This document shows positions 15,588 through 24,026 of a DNA stretch of 64,000 nucleotides, in pieces (positions within the stretch are counted from its first letter, which is position 1; every line of letters starts with the position of its first letter). The DNA is taken from contig NZ_SWMS01000001.1 in NCBI RefSeq assembly GCF_005146945.1, positions 124,001-188,000 of the forward strand, given 5' to 3'. A program made the translations under genes and the position numbers. The DNA comes from Prauserella endophytica. GTDB lineage: Bacteria > Actinomycetota > Actinomycetes > Mycobacteriales > Pseudonocardiaceae. The notes beneath the pieces are model-generated. The model had not been told where the DNA came from, did no database searches, and saw nothing but the letters and a program-made list of their open reading frames with translations.

Positions 15588-16531
15588 ACCGAGAGATCGC
15601 GCGCGGCCCCCCGCGGCGGCAGCTCCACAGGATCCGTCCACTCCGGACCGAACAGCGGGCCGTGCTCGGCCGGGGCCGCGCCACGCCAGCACGCTGACGC
15701 CGAGTCGAGCACCAGCTCGGCGGCCACGTCGGCGGCCGGCCCCTTCGGCAGCCTTTTCGCCGCGGAAGCCAGATAGCGAGCCAGGATCCCCGCGAACAAC
15801 CCGCCGTCGCCACCGCCCTGGCCGCGGAGCACGCCGCCCGGCGCCAGATGGGCGGCCACCGCGCGCACCGTCCGTTCGGCCGCGTCCACTTCGGACAACT
15901 CGAGGCAGGCACCGAGGAAGACGCCCTGGCAGTAGGTGAAGATCTCCTCCACGCACTCGCCGGTGTCGGCGCGTACGCCGTCGTTGACCAGCCCGGTGTC
16001 CGGATCGACGAGCCGGTTCTCCAGCCACGAGAACAGTTTCCGCGCCTTGTCCGTCTCTCCCGCCCTCGCGAAGGCGATCGCGGCAGGTCCGTTCGTCGGC
16101 GCGTTCTTGAAGGAATCTCCGCTGCGCCAACGGATGCCACCACCGGCGTCGACGGACCAGCCCGCCCACACCGCGTCGAGCAGGATCCGCACGGGCTCGT
16201 GCTCACCGATCCGCTGCAAGGCCAGCGCGAGCCAGGCCATGTCGTCGTAGTAGTCCTTGGTCCACCTGCCGCGGTTGCGCAGCCGGATGGAGCGCACCAG
16301 CCGCGCGATCGTCACCTCCCGCTCCGGGTCGGGTGCGCGCAGTCGCGCGTCGGCGAGGCAGTCGAGCAGGTGCGCGTTCCACCAGTAGTGCCAGGGCCGG
16401 TGCAGGCGGTGCCGGGTGGTCGGCGGCCAGGCGGGCAGGCCGAGCGCGGTACCGGGCAGCCCCCACACGCGCGCGAGATGCCGGGCGCACACGGCGCTTT
16501 CGGCCTCGGCGGCGCACTCGCTCCACGGCAT
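15536..16531 (-). CDS. GH76-like (alpha/alpha)6-barrel protein, putative alpha-1,6-mannanase relative
   Basis: 331 residues. Motifs resemble glycoside hydrolase family 76: WTKDYYDDMAWLALAL with the paired Asp (D96, D97) expected at the catalytic site, GIRWRSGDSFKNAPTNGPAAIA, and EIFTYCQGVFLGACLEL. GH76 enzymes cut alpha-1,6-mannans such as the core of actinobacterial lipomannan or fungal mannan. No signal peptide is seen, so it would act in the cytoplasm, which is unusual for an endo-mannanase. ATG 16531 is preferred over a start at 16594. Its 3' end overlaps the LacI-like gene by 52 bp. Confidence 0.75.
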   Translation of the reverse strand: MPWSECAAEAESAVCARHLARVWGLPGTALGLPAWPPTTRHRLHRPWHYWWNAHLLDCLADARLRAPDPEREVTIARLVRSIRLRNRGRWTKDYYDDMAWLALALQRIGEHEPVRILLDAVWAGWSVDAGGGIRWRSGDSFKNAPTNGPAAIAFARAGETDKARKLFSWLENRLVDPDTGLVNDGVRADTGECVEEIFTYCQGVFLGACLELSEVDAAERTVRAVAAHLAPGGVLRGQGGGDGGLFAGILARYLASAAKRLPKGPAADVAAELVLDSASACWRGAAPAEHGPLFGPEWTDPVELPPRGAARDLSVQLGAWLLLEAAAVLDP

Positions 16532-16587
16532 GTGCCCATCCTTGCGCCGTCCTCGACATACCGCAGCGCGTGTAGAACCATGAGCAA

Positions 16588-18738
16588 ATGGCAACGGCGC
16601 ATGTCACTTGTCCGCTCTGCGAGGCGACCTGCGGCCTGGAGGTGACCTTCGACGGCGCGGACGTGACCTCGGTGCGCGGCGACGCCGAGGACGTCTTCTC
16701 CCGCGGCTACATCTGCCCGAAGGGCGCCTCGCTGGGCGCCCTGCACAGTGACCCCGACCGGCTGCGGGCGCCGCTGGTGAAGCGGAACGGCTCGTTCACC
16801 GAGGTCTCGTGGGCGGAGGCGTTCGCCGAGATCGACGCGCGCCTTCCCGCGGTGGCGGCGGAGCACGGCCGCGACTCCGTGGCCGTCTACGTGGGCAACC
16901 CCGCGGCGCACAACCTCGCCGTCGCACTCTACGGCCGCGCGTTCTTCAAGGCGCTCGGCACCAAGAACTTCTACACGGCCGGCAGCGTCGATCAGCTGCC
17001 CAAGCACTACTCCTCCGGCTACCTCTTCGGCGGCGGCTTCACCATCCCCGTTCCCGACCTCGACCGCACCGGGCACCTGCTGATGCTCGGCGCGAACCCG
17101 TTGGTGTCCAACGGAAGCCTGATGACCGCAGCGGACGTGCGGGGCAGGTTGCGCGCCGTCCGGGAGCGCGGCGGCAAGGTCGTGGTGGTGGATCCACGCC
17201 GCACCCGCACGGCCGAGGCCGCCGACGAGCACCACGCGATCCGGCCCGGCACCGACGCGCTGCTGCTCTTCGCACTGGTCCACACCCTGTTCGCCGAGGA
17301 CCTGGTGCGCCTCGGCAGGCTCACCGACCACGTCAACGGTGTCGCCGAGGTGCGCACCCTCGCCGAACCGTTCACCCCCGAGGCCGTGGCCCCGGTGACG
17401 GGCGTTGCGGCAGCCGAGATCCGCCGGATGGCGAGGGAACTGGCCGCCGCCGAACGCGCCGTGGTCTACGGCCGGATCGGCACCACGACGCAGACGTTCG
17501 GCACGCTTACCAGCTGGCTCGTGGACGTGCTGAACGTGCTGACCGGCAACCTCGACGCCGAGGGCGGTGCGATGTTCCCGTTCGCGGCGGCGGGCCAACG
17601 GAGCGGCAGCGGCGCGCGGCGCCCGTTCGCGGCGGGCCGCTGGCGGACTCGTGTGCGCGGGCTGCCCGAGGTGTTCGGCGAGGTCCCCGTCGCCGCGCTG
17701 GCCGAGGAGATCGAGACTCCGGGAGAGGGTCAGGTCCGCGCTCTCGTGACCATCGCGGGCAACCCGTGCCTGAGCACGCCCAACGCGGGCAGGCTCGCGA
17801 ACGCGTTGCCACAGCTGGAGTTCATGCTCTCGCTCGACATCTATCTCAACGAGACCACGCGGCACGCCGACGTGATCCTGCCCGGGCCGACACCGCTGGA
17901 GCGGGCGCACTACGACATCGCGCTGTACCAGCTCGCCGTGCGCAACGTCGCCAACTGGACCCCCGCCGCACTGCCCTCACCCATGCCGCAGGAGTGGGAG
18001 ACGTTGCTGCGCCTCACGGGAATCGTGACGGGTCAGGGCCCGGACGCCGACGTCGCCGCGCTCGACGCGTTCGTCGCCGCCGAGGTGGCCCGCCGCTGCG
18101 GGCTCGACGTCGCCGTCGCGGGCGAGCGCACGGGACCCGAGCGGATCATGGACCTGATGCTGCGCGCCGGCCCGTACGACCTGACCCTCGCCGATCTCGA
18201 AGCGGCGCCGCACGGTGTGGACCTCGGCCCGCTGCGACCCCGGATCCCGGAGGTGCTCAGCACGCCGAGCGGCCGGATCGAGCTGGCTCCGGAGGCGATC
18301 ACGGCCGACGTGCCGAGGCTCGCCAAGGAGCTGGGGCGGTCGCCGAACGGGCGGCTCGTGCTCATCGGCAGGCGGCAGCTGCGCTCCAACAACTCCTGGA
18401 TGCACAACCTCGAACCGTTGGTGCGCGGCAAGAACCTGTGCACCGTGCAGGTGCATCCCGACGACGCGGGCAGGCTCGGCCTTCACGACGGCGGCCAGGC
18501 GAAGGTCACCGCCCGCACGGGCACGATCGAGGTGGAGGTGGAGGTCACCGACGAGATCCGGCCGGGCGTGGTGAGCATCCCCCACGGCTGGGGTCACGAC
18601 GTCGACGGCGTGCGCACCACAGTGGCGAAGGCGCACCCGGGCGCGAACTCCAACGTGCTCGCCGACGAGCTGTCGGTCGACGCGCTCTCGGGAACCGCCG
18701 TGCTGAACGGCATCCCGGTCGAGGTCGCGCCCGCCTAG
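16588..18738 (+). CDS. Molybdopterin-dependent oxidoreductase (BisC/FdhA superfamily)
   Basis: 716 residues. An N-terminal 4Fe-4S site uses C8, C11, C15 and C43 (CPLCEATC then YICPKG). The molybdopterin domains include AVYVGNPAAHNLA, LLMLGANPLVSNGSL, KVVVVDPRRTRTAEAAD and ADVILPGPTPLERAHYD, and the C-terminal dinucleotide-binding domain has SIPHGWGHD. It is a cytoplasmic bis-MGD enzyme of the formate dehydrogenase/nitrate reductase superfamily. The ligand to Mo is not a clear Cys or Sec, so the substrate is open. No Tat signal and no electron-transfer subunit is adjacent. TAGAAC at 16573-16578 is a possible -10. Confidence 0.9.
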   Translation: MATAHVTCPLCEATCGLEVTFDGADVTSVRGDAEDVFSRGYICPKGASLGALHSDPDRLRAPLVKRNGSFTEVSWAEAFAEIDARLPAVAAEHGRDSVAVYVGNPAAHNLAVALYGRAFFKALGTKNFYTAGSVDQLPKHYSSGYLFGGGFTIPVPDLDRTGHLLMLGANPLVSNGSLMTAADVRGRLRAVRERGGKVVVVDPRRTRTAEAADEHHAIRPGTDALLLFALVHTLFAEDLVRLGRLTDHVNGVAEVRTLAEPFTPEAVAPVTGVAAAEIRRMARELAAAERAVVYGRIGTTTQTFGTLTSWLVDVLNVLTGNLDAEGGAMFPFAAAGQRSGSGARRPFAAGRWRTRVRGLPEVFGEVPVAALAEEIETPGEGQVRALVTIAGNPCLSTPNAGRLANALPQLEFMLSLDIYLNETTRHADVILPGPTPLERAHYDIALYQLAVRNVANWTPAALPSPMPQEWETLLRLTGIVTGQGPDADVAALDAFVAAEVARRCGLDVAVAGERTGPERIMDLMLRAGPYDLTLADLEAAPHGVDLGPLRPRIPEVLSTPSGRIELAPEAITADVPRLAKELGRSPNGRLVLIGRRQLRSNNSWMHNLEPLVRGKNLCTVQVHPDDAGRLGLHDGGQAKVTARTGTIEVEVEVTDEIRPGVVSIPHGWGHDVDGVRTTVAKAHPGANSNVLADELSVDALSGTAVLNGIPVEVAPA

Positions 18739-18745
18739 CGAGGGG

Positions 18746-18774
18746 TCGACAGGAGCGGCTGCCGGGGTGACAAT
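18746..18774 (+). promoter_or_regulatory. Promoter of the AraC-family gene
   Basis: TCGACA (18746-18751) and GACAAT (18769-18774) are separated by 17 bp. The -10 ends 6 nt before ATG 18781, predicting a leaderless transcript. Confidence 0.6.
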
Positions 18775-18780
18775 CCCGGG

Positions 18781-19725
18781 ATGGACCGGCAGGCCCGGGT
18801 GGAGCTGAGCACGGCGGCGGTGCCCGCCGAGGAGGCGTTCGCCTACTGGCGGGAGCTGATCTGCGAGACGTTCGTCCAGCTCAACGCCGCTCCCGTCACC
18901 CAGGGTGCGTTCGCGGGGCGCATCGAGCACGTGCCGGTCGGCCGCCTGGAACTGTCCACTGTGGTCGCCGCGGGGCAGGTGGTGCGGCGCACGCGGAGCC
19001 TGATCGCCCGCAGTGGTGACGAGTACCTGCTGGCGAGCATTCAGCTGCAGGGTCGCGGGCTGGTCGAGCAGGACGAGCGGCGAGCCGAGCTGCGGGCGGG
19101 TGACATGGCGTTCTACGACAGCACGCGGCCCTACACACTGCACTTCGACGAGCGGTTCCGCCAGCTCGTCGTCCAGGTGCCCAAACGGGACCTCGCGGTG
19201 CGGGACACCCACAGGCTGACCGCCCGCACCCTCGGCCGGGGCGGGCCTGGACAGGTCGTCCCAGCGTTCTTCACCTCGCTGGCCGACGCGGCGAAGGCGA
19301 ACCCGCACACCACGGCCCCGTTGCTGCCGCACGCGCTCGGCTTGCTGTCGGCGGCGGCCTCCTTCGCGGCGCGGGACGAACCGGCACCCGACCCGGTGCA
19401 GGCATTGGTGCGGGAACAGGCGTTGGCGTTCATCCGGCGAAACCTCGGTGATCCGGGGCTCGATGTCGACCTCGTCGCCGGGGCCTGCCGGGTCTCCCGG
19501 CGCACCCTGTACCGCGTCTTCACCCCTGACGGTGGCATCGCCACCCAGATCCGGCGCATCCGGCTCGACCGGGCCAGGGCGATGCTGCTCGAGCACCCGG
19601 ACCGGCCGGTCGCGGCCATCGCCGCGCTGTGCGGGTACGACAGCGAGTCCGGCTTCCACCGCGCGTTCCGCGCCGAGTTCGGGATGACGCCCCGCGAGTG
19701 CCGGGACGGCACGCGCGGTCAGTGA
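18781..19725 (+). CDS. AraC family regulator, probable nitrilase regulator
   Basis: 314 residues. Residues 1-200 form an AraC-binding cupin-like domain (AYWRELICETFVQL, AGDMAFYDSTRPYTLHFDE). Residues ~210-310 are the double helix-turn-helix (VDLVAGACRVSRRTLYRVF, IAALCGYDSESGFHRAFRAEFG then MTPRECR). This layout matches FeaR/NitR-type activators. It stands 84 bp upstream of a nitrilase gene in the same direction, the arrangement known for nitrilase activators. A 17-bp direct repeat overlaps its stop codon. Confidence 0.88.
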   Translation: MDRQARVELSTAAVPAEEAFAYWRELICETFVQLNAAPVTQGAFAGRIEHVPVGRLELSTVVAAGQVVRRTRSLIARSGDEYLLASIQLQGRGLVEQDERRAELRAGDMAFYDSTRPYTLHFDERFRQLVVQVPKRDLAVRDTHRLTARTLGRGGPGQVVPAFFTSLADAAKANPHTTAPLLPHALGLLSAAASFAARDEPAPDPVQALVREQALAFIRRNLGDPGLDVDLVAGACRVSRRTLYRVFTPDGGIATQIRRIRLDRARAMLLEHPDRPVAAIAALCGYDSESGFHRAFRAEFGMTPRECRDGTRGQ

Positions 19726-19745
19726 CAGCGGCACGCGCGGTCAGT
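19707..19745 (+). repeat. 17-bp direct repeat spanning the AraC stop codon
   Basis: CGGCACGCGCGGTCAGT occurs at 19707-19723 and again at 19729-19745, a 22-bp period that is two helical turns. The first copy encodes the last residues of the AraC-family protein. The second lies in the leader of the nitrilase gene. Confidence 0.75.
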
Positions 19746-19809
19746 CCGGCGGAAGCGCGAACGCCGCATGATGCCCTCCAACTGATCCCACTCGGTTCGA
19801 GGAGACGTC

Positions 19810-20823
19810 ATGGAAAGCGTGGTGCGGGTCGCGGCGGTGCAGGCCGAGCCGGTGTGGCTGGACCTGGCCGGAAGCGTCGAGAAGGCGGTCGCGCTCATCG
19901 GTGAGGCCGCGAGGGGCGGAGCGAAGCTGGTGTCGTTCGGCGAGACGTTCGTCCCCGGCTACCCATGGTGGATCTGGCTCGACTCCCCCGCGGCGGGCAT
20001 GGCGTTCGTGCCGAGGTACGCCGCCAACTCGATGACCCGCGACGGCGCCGAGATGCGGCGGATCCGCCAGGCCGCGGCGGAACACGGCGTGCACGTGGTG
20101 CTCGGCTTCAGCGAGCGGGCAGGCGGCAGCCTGTACATGGCGCAGGCGTTCATCGCGGACACCGGGGAGCTGATCTCGGTGCGCCGCAAGCTCAAGCCGA
20201 CCCACGTCGAGCGCTCGGTATTCGGCGAGGGTGACGGCAGCGACCTGCAGGTGCACGACACCGCGCTCGGAAAGCTCGGCGGGCTGAACTGCTGGGAGCA
20301 CTTCCAGCCGCTGACCAAGTACGCGATGTACAGCCTTGGCGAGGAGATCCACGTGGCGTCGTGGCCGAGTTTCTCGGTGTACCGCGGCGCGGCGACCGCG
20401 CTGGGGCCGGAGGTCAACACGGCGGCCAGCCTGACGTACGCGGTCGAGGGACAGGCGTTCGTCCTCGCGGCGTGTTCGGTGGTCGGCGAGGCGGCGCACG
20501 AGGTGTTCTGCGACACCGAGGCCAAGCGGCAGTTGCTGCGGCTCGGTGGTGGCTTCGCCCGGATCTTCGGCCCCGAGGGCACCCCGCTGGCCGAGCCGCT
20601 CGCGGAGACCGAGGAGGGCATCCTGTACGCCGACCTCGACCCCGCGCTGATCGCGATCGCGAAGTCCGCGGCGGACCCGGTGGGCCACTACTCCCGCCCG
20701 GACGTGTTCCGCCTGCTGGTCAACCGCAACCCCGCGCCGCGCACCGTGGAGGCTCCCTCGGACCCGGCGGTGACGGTCCTGCCTCACCCTGCCGAGGAAC
20801 TGGCCGACCTCGGCGTGGACTGA
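19810..20823 (+). CDS. Nitrilase (carbon-nitrogen hydrolase)
   Basis: 337 residues. The Glu-Lys-Cys triad is visible: E45 in VSFGETFVPGYPWW, K129 in RRKLKPTHVERSVFGEGDG and C161 in GGLNCWEHFQP. The CWEH context is that of true nitrilases, which turn R-CN plus water into R-COOH and ammonia in the cytoplasm and form large spirals. Substrate class (aliphatic, aromatic or arylaceto) is not fixed by sequence. A GAGGAGA site precedes ATG 19810. The AraC-family gene upstream is the likely activator. Confidence 0.93.
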   Translation: MESVVRVAAVQAEPVWLDLAGSVEKAVALIGEAARGGAKLVSFGETFVPGYPWWIWLDSPAAGMAFVPRYAANSMTRDGAEMRRIRQAAAEHGVHVVLGFSERAGGSLYMAQAFIADTGELISVRRKLKPTHVERSVFGEGDGSDLQVHDTALGKLGGLNCWEHFQPLTKYAMYSLGEEIHVASWPSFSVYRGAATALGPEVNTAASLTYAVEGQAFVLAACSVVGEAAHEVFCDTEAKRQLLRLGGGFARIFGPEGTPLAEPLAETEEGILYADLDPALIAIAKSAADPVGHYSRPDVFRLLVNRNPAPRTVEAPSDPAVTVLPHPAEELADLGVD

Positions 20824-20959
20824 CCGGCCCAGCTCGGCGTCCACGTTCCCGGCCTGCGCCGCGCTGTGCCGAGGTGGGAGCGCGGGGTGCGGGTTGCCGG
20901 GACCTCGGCGCCGGTGTGGTTGTTCGCTTTTCCGTCCGGCATCCGCTTGGCTGACGGGC

Positions 20960-22201
20960 GTGGCGGGCGGATCACTGGGCAGGCGGTTCGGCTTCCTGTG
21001 GGCCGCCTACGCGGTGAGCACGTTCGGCACGAGGTTCGCCTTCGACGCGTTCCCGATGATCGCCGTGCTCGTGCTGGGCGCGGGGCCGTTGGAGGTGTCG
21101 CTGCTCGCGGCGGCGGGCCTTGCCGCCGGTGCGGTGTTCGCGGTGCCGCTCGGGCCGGTCGTGGAGTTCCGTCGCAAAAGGTCGGTGCTGGTGGTGACGG
21201 ACCTGATCCGGTTCGCCGCGCTGTCGAGCGTCGCGGGAGCGTTCGCGTTCGGTGTGCTGACGTTCGCGCAGCTGATGGTGGTCTCGGTGGTGGTCGCCTC
21301 GGCCGACATCGCGTTCCGGGCGGCGAGCGGCGCCTACCTGAAGACCCTCCTGCCATCGGAGCACCTGCTCGTCGCGAACGGGCGGTTCGAGGCGACGACG
21401 TGGACGGCGACCGCGCTCGGCCCTCCGCTCGGTGGCGCCTCACTCGGGCTGTTCGGCCCGATCACCACCGTGGTCGTCGACGCGGTCACCTACCTGCTCT
21501 CCGCAGCGGGGATCAGTGCGATCGGCGGGCGGGAGCCTCGCCCCGGGCGCCCGGTGTCGCGGCCGGGCGCGGGCGAGGTTCTCGAGGGGTGGCGGCACAT
21601 CTTTCGCCACCCCGTGCTTCGCCCGCTGTTCTGCAACACGGTGCTCTTCAACGGCCTGCTGCTGGCGACCTCACCGCTGCTGGCGGTGCTCATGCTGGGA
21701 GAGCTGGGTTTCCCGCCGTGGCAGTACGCCCTCGCGCTCGCGGGGCCCTGCCTCGGCGGGCTCGTCGGCTCGTGGCTGGCCCCGCCCCTGGTCGCGCGGT
21801 TCGGGCGGCGCCCCGTCCTACTCGCCGCGGGGACGCTTCGCGTGTGCTGGCCCATCGGCCTCGCCTTCGCAGGCCCAGGGCTCGGAGGACTCGTGCTCGT
21901 GCTGACGCTCCAGCTCGTGATGATCACGTGCATCGGCGTGTTCAACCCGGTGTTCGCCACCTTCCGGCTCGACCACACCCCGGCGGATCGCGTGGCCCGC
22001 ACGCTGTCCGCTTGGACGATCACGAGCAACGCCACCGTCGCCGCGCTGACCGCGCTCTGGGGTCTGCTGGCCGCGGCGACGAGCGTCCGCGCCGCCATCG
22101 CGATCGCCGGCGCCCTACTGCTGGCGACGCCGCTGCTGCTGCCGCGGCGCGCTACCACGCCTTCGACAGATCGGCGTGCTGCCGTATCCACGCGTGCATG
22201 A
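20960..22201 (+). CDS. MFS transporter (MFS_3/enterobactin-exporter-like)
   Basis: About 413 residues and 10-12 hydrophobic spans. GRRFGFLWAAYAVSTFGTRF begins the first span, FRRKRSVLVVTDLIRF is a weak motif A, and a second half starts near HIFRHPVLRPLFCNTVLFNG. This resembles the MFS_3 group of exporters often linked to siderophore or macrolide efflux; the substrate is unknown. GTG 20960 is chosen because the predicted membrane unit starts right after it. The 3' end overlaps the convergent TrmH gene by 50 bp. Confidence 0.82.
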   Translation: MAGGSLGRRFGFLWAAYAVSTFGTRFAFDAFPMIAVLVLGAGPLEVSLLAAAGLAAGAVFAVPLGPVVEFRRKRSVLVVTDLIRFAALSSVAGAFAFGVLTFAQLMVVSVVVASADIAFRAASGAYLKTLLPSEHLLVANGRFEATTWTATALGPPLGGASLGLFGPITTVVVDAVTYLLSAAGISAIGGREPRPGRPVSRPGAGEVLEGWRHIFRHPVLRPLFCNTVLFNGLLLATSPLLAVLMLGELGFPPWQYALALAGPCLGGLVGSWLAPPLVARFGRRPVLLAAGTLRVCWPIGLAFAGPGLGGLVLVLTLQLVMITCIGVFNPVFATFRLDHTPADRVARTLSAWTITSNATVAALTALWGLLAAATSVRAAIAIAGALLLATPLLLPRRATTPSTDRRAAVSTRA

Positions 22202-22802
22202 CGATCCCGGCGGCGACGCCCGCGTTGATCGAGCGCGTGGTGCCGAACTGCGCGATGGACACCACGAGGTCGGCGGCCTCCTGCGCCTCCGGCGAGAGGC
22301 CCGGTCCCTCCTGGCCGAACAGCAGCACGCACTCGCGCGGCAGCTCGGCCGTCTCGACGGGCCGCGCCCCTGGGGTGTTGTCCACGGCCACGATCGCGAG
22401 CCCGTGCTCGGCGGCGAACGCGGCCAGCTCGCCGACGCCCACGTGGTGGTGCAGGTGCTGGTAGCGGTCGGTCACCATCGCGCCACGCCGGTTCCACCGC
22501 CGCTTGCCCACGATGTGCACGGCGGCGGCCGCGAACGCGTTGGCGGTGCGCACGACCGTGCCGATGTTGTGGTCGTGCTGGAAGTTCTCGATCGCGACAT
22601 GGAAGGGGAACCGACGGGCGTCGACGTCGGCCACGATCGCCTCGCGCCGCCAGTACCGGTAGGGGTCGACGACGTTGCGCCGGTCACCGTGTTCGAGCAG
22701 GTCCGGGTCGTAGCGATCGTCGTCGGGCCACGGACCCTGCCACGGGCCGACGCCGACCTCGTGCCTTCCGACCCACTCGGTCGGCCCGGTCTCCTCGATC
22801 AC
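22152..22802 (-). CDS. SpoU/TrmH family RNA 2'-O-ribose methyltransferase
   Basis: 216 residues. The three SPOUT motifs are present: motif 1 FHVAIENFQHDHNIGTVVRT, motif 2 CVLLFGQEGPGLSPEAQ, and motif 3 ITQ-like IAQFGTTRSINAGVAAGIVM. They form the trefoil-knot SAM site. The N-terminal ~65 residues are charged and poorly conserved. It methylates a ribose in tRNA or rRNA; the exact position is not inferable. The last 50 bp overlap the 3' end of the MFS gene in antisense. Confidence 0.9.
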   Translation of the reverse strand: MIEETGPTEWVGRHEVGVGPWQGPWPDDDRYDPDLLEHGDRRNVVDPYRYWRREAIVADVDARRFPFHVAIENFQHDHNIGTVVRTANAFAAAAVHIVGKRRWNRRGAMVTDRYQHLHHHVGVGELAAFAAEHGLAIVAVDNTPGARPVETAELPRECVLLFGQEGPGLSPEAQEAADLVVSIAQFGTTRSINAGVAAGIVMHAWIRQHADLSKAW

Positions 22803-22821
22803 GCCTCCATTGTCGCCCGGC

Positions 22822-23217
22822 TCAGCCCAGCCTCACCGGACGCCCCGGCACGCCGCTCGGCTGTTGCTGGCGGTGCCGCCACAGCACGTACGCGCCGACG
22901 TAGGACCCGATCACTAGCAGGAGCGCGAGGATGCCGACCACCGGCAGGATCTCGCGCGGCACGAGGGTGTCGTAGATGTAGTGCTCGTTGAAGCCGCCGG
23001 GCAGCGGGCCCAGCCCGCGCTGCTCACGCAGGTAGTCCTCGGCCACGGTCAGCGGGCAGGGCAGCGGCAGGGCGTTGACGGCCACACCCCACAGCGCGAA
23101 GAAGATGTGCACGAAGATCGACTTCGGCCAGATCCACGCGAGAAAACCGCCGAGTCCGATATAAACCAACGCCAGGAAATGGACTGCTGTCGTGAGACCG
23201 GTCAGCAACCCCAGCAT
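22822..23217 (-). CDS. DUF2784 family membrane protein
   Basis: 131 residues with four hydrophobic stretches. The order MLGLLTGLTTAVHFLALVYIGL, IWPKSIFVHIFFALWGVAVN, LPLPCPLTVAEDYL and the final span VVGILALLLVIGSYVGAYVLW matches DUF2784, including the conserved PCPLTVAEDYLR. The family function is unknown. It lies 19 bases upstream of the TrmH gene and may share its transcript. Confidence 0.85.
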   Translation of the reverse strand: MLGLLTGLTTAVHFLALVYIGLGGFLAWIWPKSIFVHIFFALWGVAVNALPLPCPLTVAEDYLREQRGLGPLPGGFNEHYIYDTLVPREILPVVGILALLLVIGSYVGAYVLWRHRQQQPSGVPGRPVRLG

Positions 23218-23315
23218 CGCCCCACCTACCCCGGTTACAACCCCCTGATCACTGACAACGGTACTCCCAAATACCTCATCCGTCGTCTTCGAAATGATCT
23301 GTCGGAAATCGCGAA

Positions 23316-23351
23316 CGGCCCGTTACGAAGCCGAGACTTCGTAACGGGCCG
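23316..23351. terminator. Strong hairpin terminator after the RidA gene
   Basis: A 15-bp arm (23316-23330) pairs perfectly with 23337-23351 around a 6-nt loop. It sits 9 bases beyond the stop of the Tat-RidA gene on the minus strand. Confidence 0.85.
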
Positions 23352-23359
23352 CCGCTCAC

Positions 23360-24022
23360 TCAGCGCGCCGGGTAAGTGGCCTGGACCTCCACCTCGATCA
23401 GCCATCCCGGTACCGCGAGCCCGGCCACCTCCGTCGTCGCGCGGGCGGGCCGCGCCGGGTTGACGACGTACGGCCGCACAGGCGGGGTGGTGCCGATCGG
23501 CATCGGGATCGGCTTGCCGGTGTCGAGGTCAGCGTTGGCGAAGAAGTGCCGGTACGCCCGGTTCCAGCCCGCGTAGTCGGCGTCGCTCGCCCCCGGGAGG
23601 CGTTTGAGGTAGCACTTCATGGTGATCACGTCCTGCGGCCTCGCCTGCATCGCCGTGAGGTTGTCGACGATGCGCTTGAGGGTGTTCCACGCCTGCGCCT
23701 CGGTGATCGTGACCCCGGCGGGCAGTGTGCCGCCGGGGAACAGCGAGAGGTCGACGTACCGCTCCGGCGATCCCGCCTGCGCCGAAGGGTTCGCTGCGGC
23801 GGGGCCGAGGCCGCTGCTGGTGTAGACCGCGACCGCGCTGCCGACGGCGACACCGTTCGCGATCGACGGGTTGTTGCCGCTGGGCATGTTGAAGCGGACC
23901 TCGGTGGGCCTCGGGCCCTTGCCGAGGCGACCGCCTGCCGATGCCGTGCCCGCGCCCAGGCCGAACGCGACCGCCGTGCCGCCCGCGATGGCGCCGAGTG
24001 CGCGCCGGGAGAACCTGCTCAT
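23360..24022 (-). CDS. Exported (Tat) RidA-family protein
   Basis: 220 residues. A twin-arginine leader (SRFSRRALGAIAGG then an Ala/Gly-rich stretch ending TASAG) predicts export in the folded state. The mature part is a YjgF/RidA fold (FNMPSGNNPSIANGVAVGSAVAVYTSSG, NLTAMQARPQDVITMKCYLKRL, VPGWLIEVEVQATYPA). RidA proteins hydrolyse reactive imines/enamines to ketones and ammonia. Cytosolic RidA is ~130 residues; this one is longer and exported. It lies 4 bp after the amine oxidase gene, so it probably handles that enzyme's imine product outside the cell. Confidence 0.85.
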   Translation of the reverse strand: MSRFSRRALGAIAGGTAVAFGLGAGTASAGGRLGKGPRPTEVRFNMPSGNNPSIANGVAVGSAVAVYTSSGLGPAAANPSAQAGSPERYVDLSLFPGGTLPAGVTITEAQAWNTLKRIVDNLTAMQARPQDVITMKCYLKRLPGASDADYAGWNRAYRHFFANADLDTGKPIPMPIGTTPPVRPYVVNPARPARATTEVAGLAVPGWLIEVEVQATYPAR

Positions 24023-24026
24023 GTGG

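Noticed and set aside
23218-23315. Small gene between the DUF2784 gene and the RidA terminator
   Set aside because: Short frames here lack ribosome-binding sites and show no codon bias. The region is more likely a promoter.
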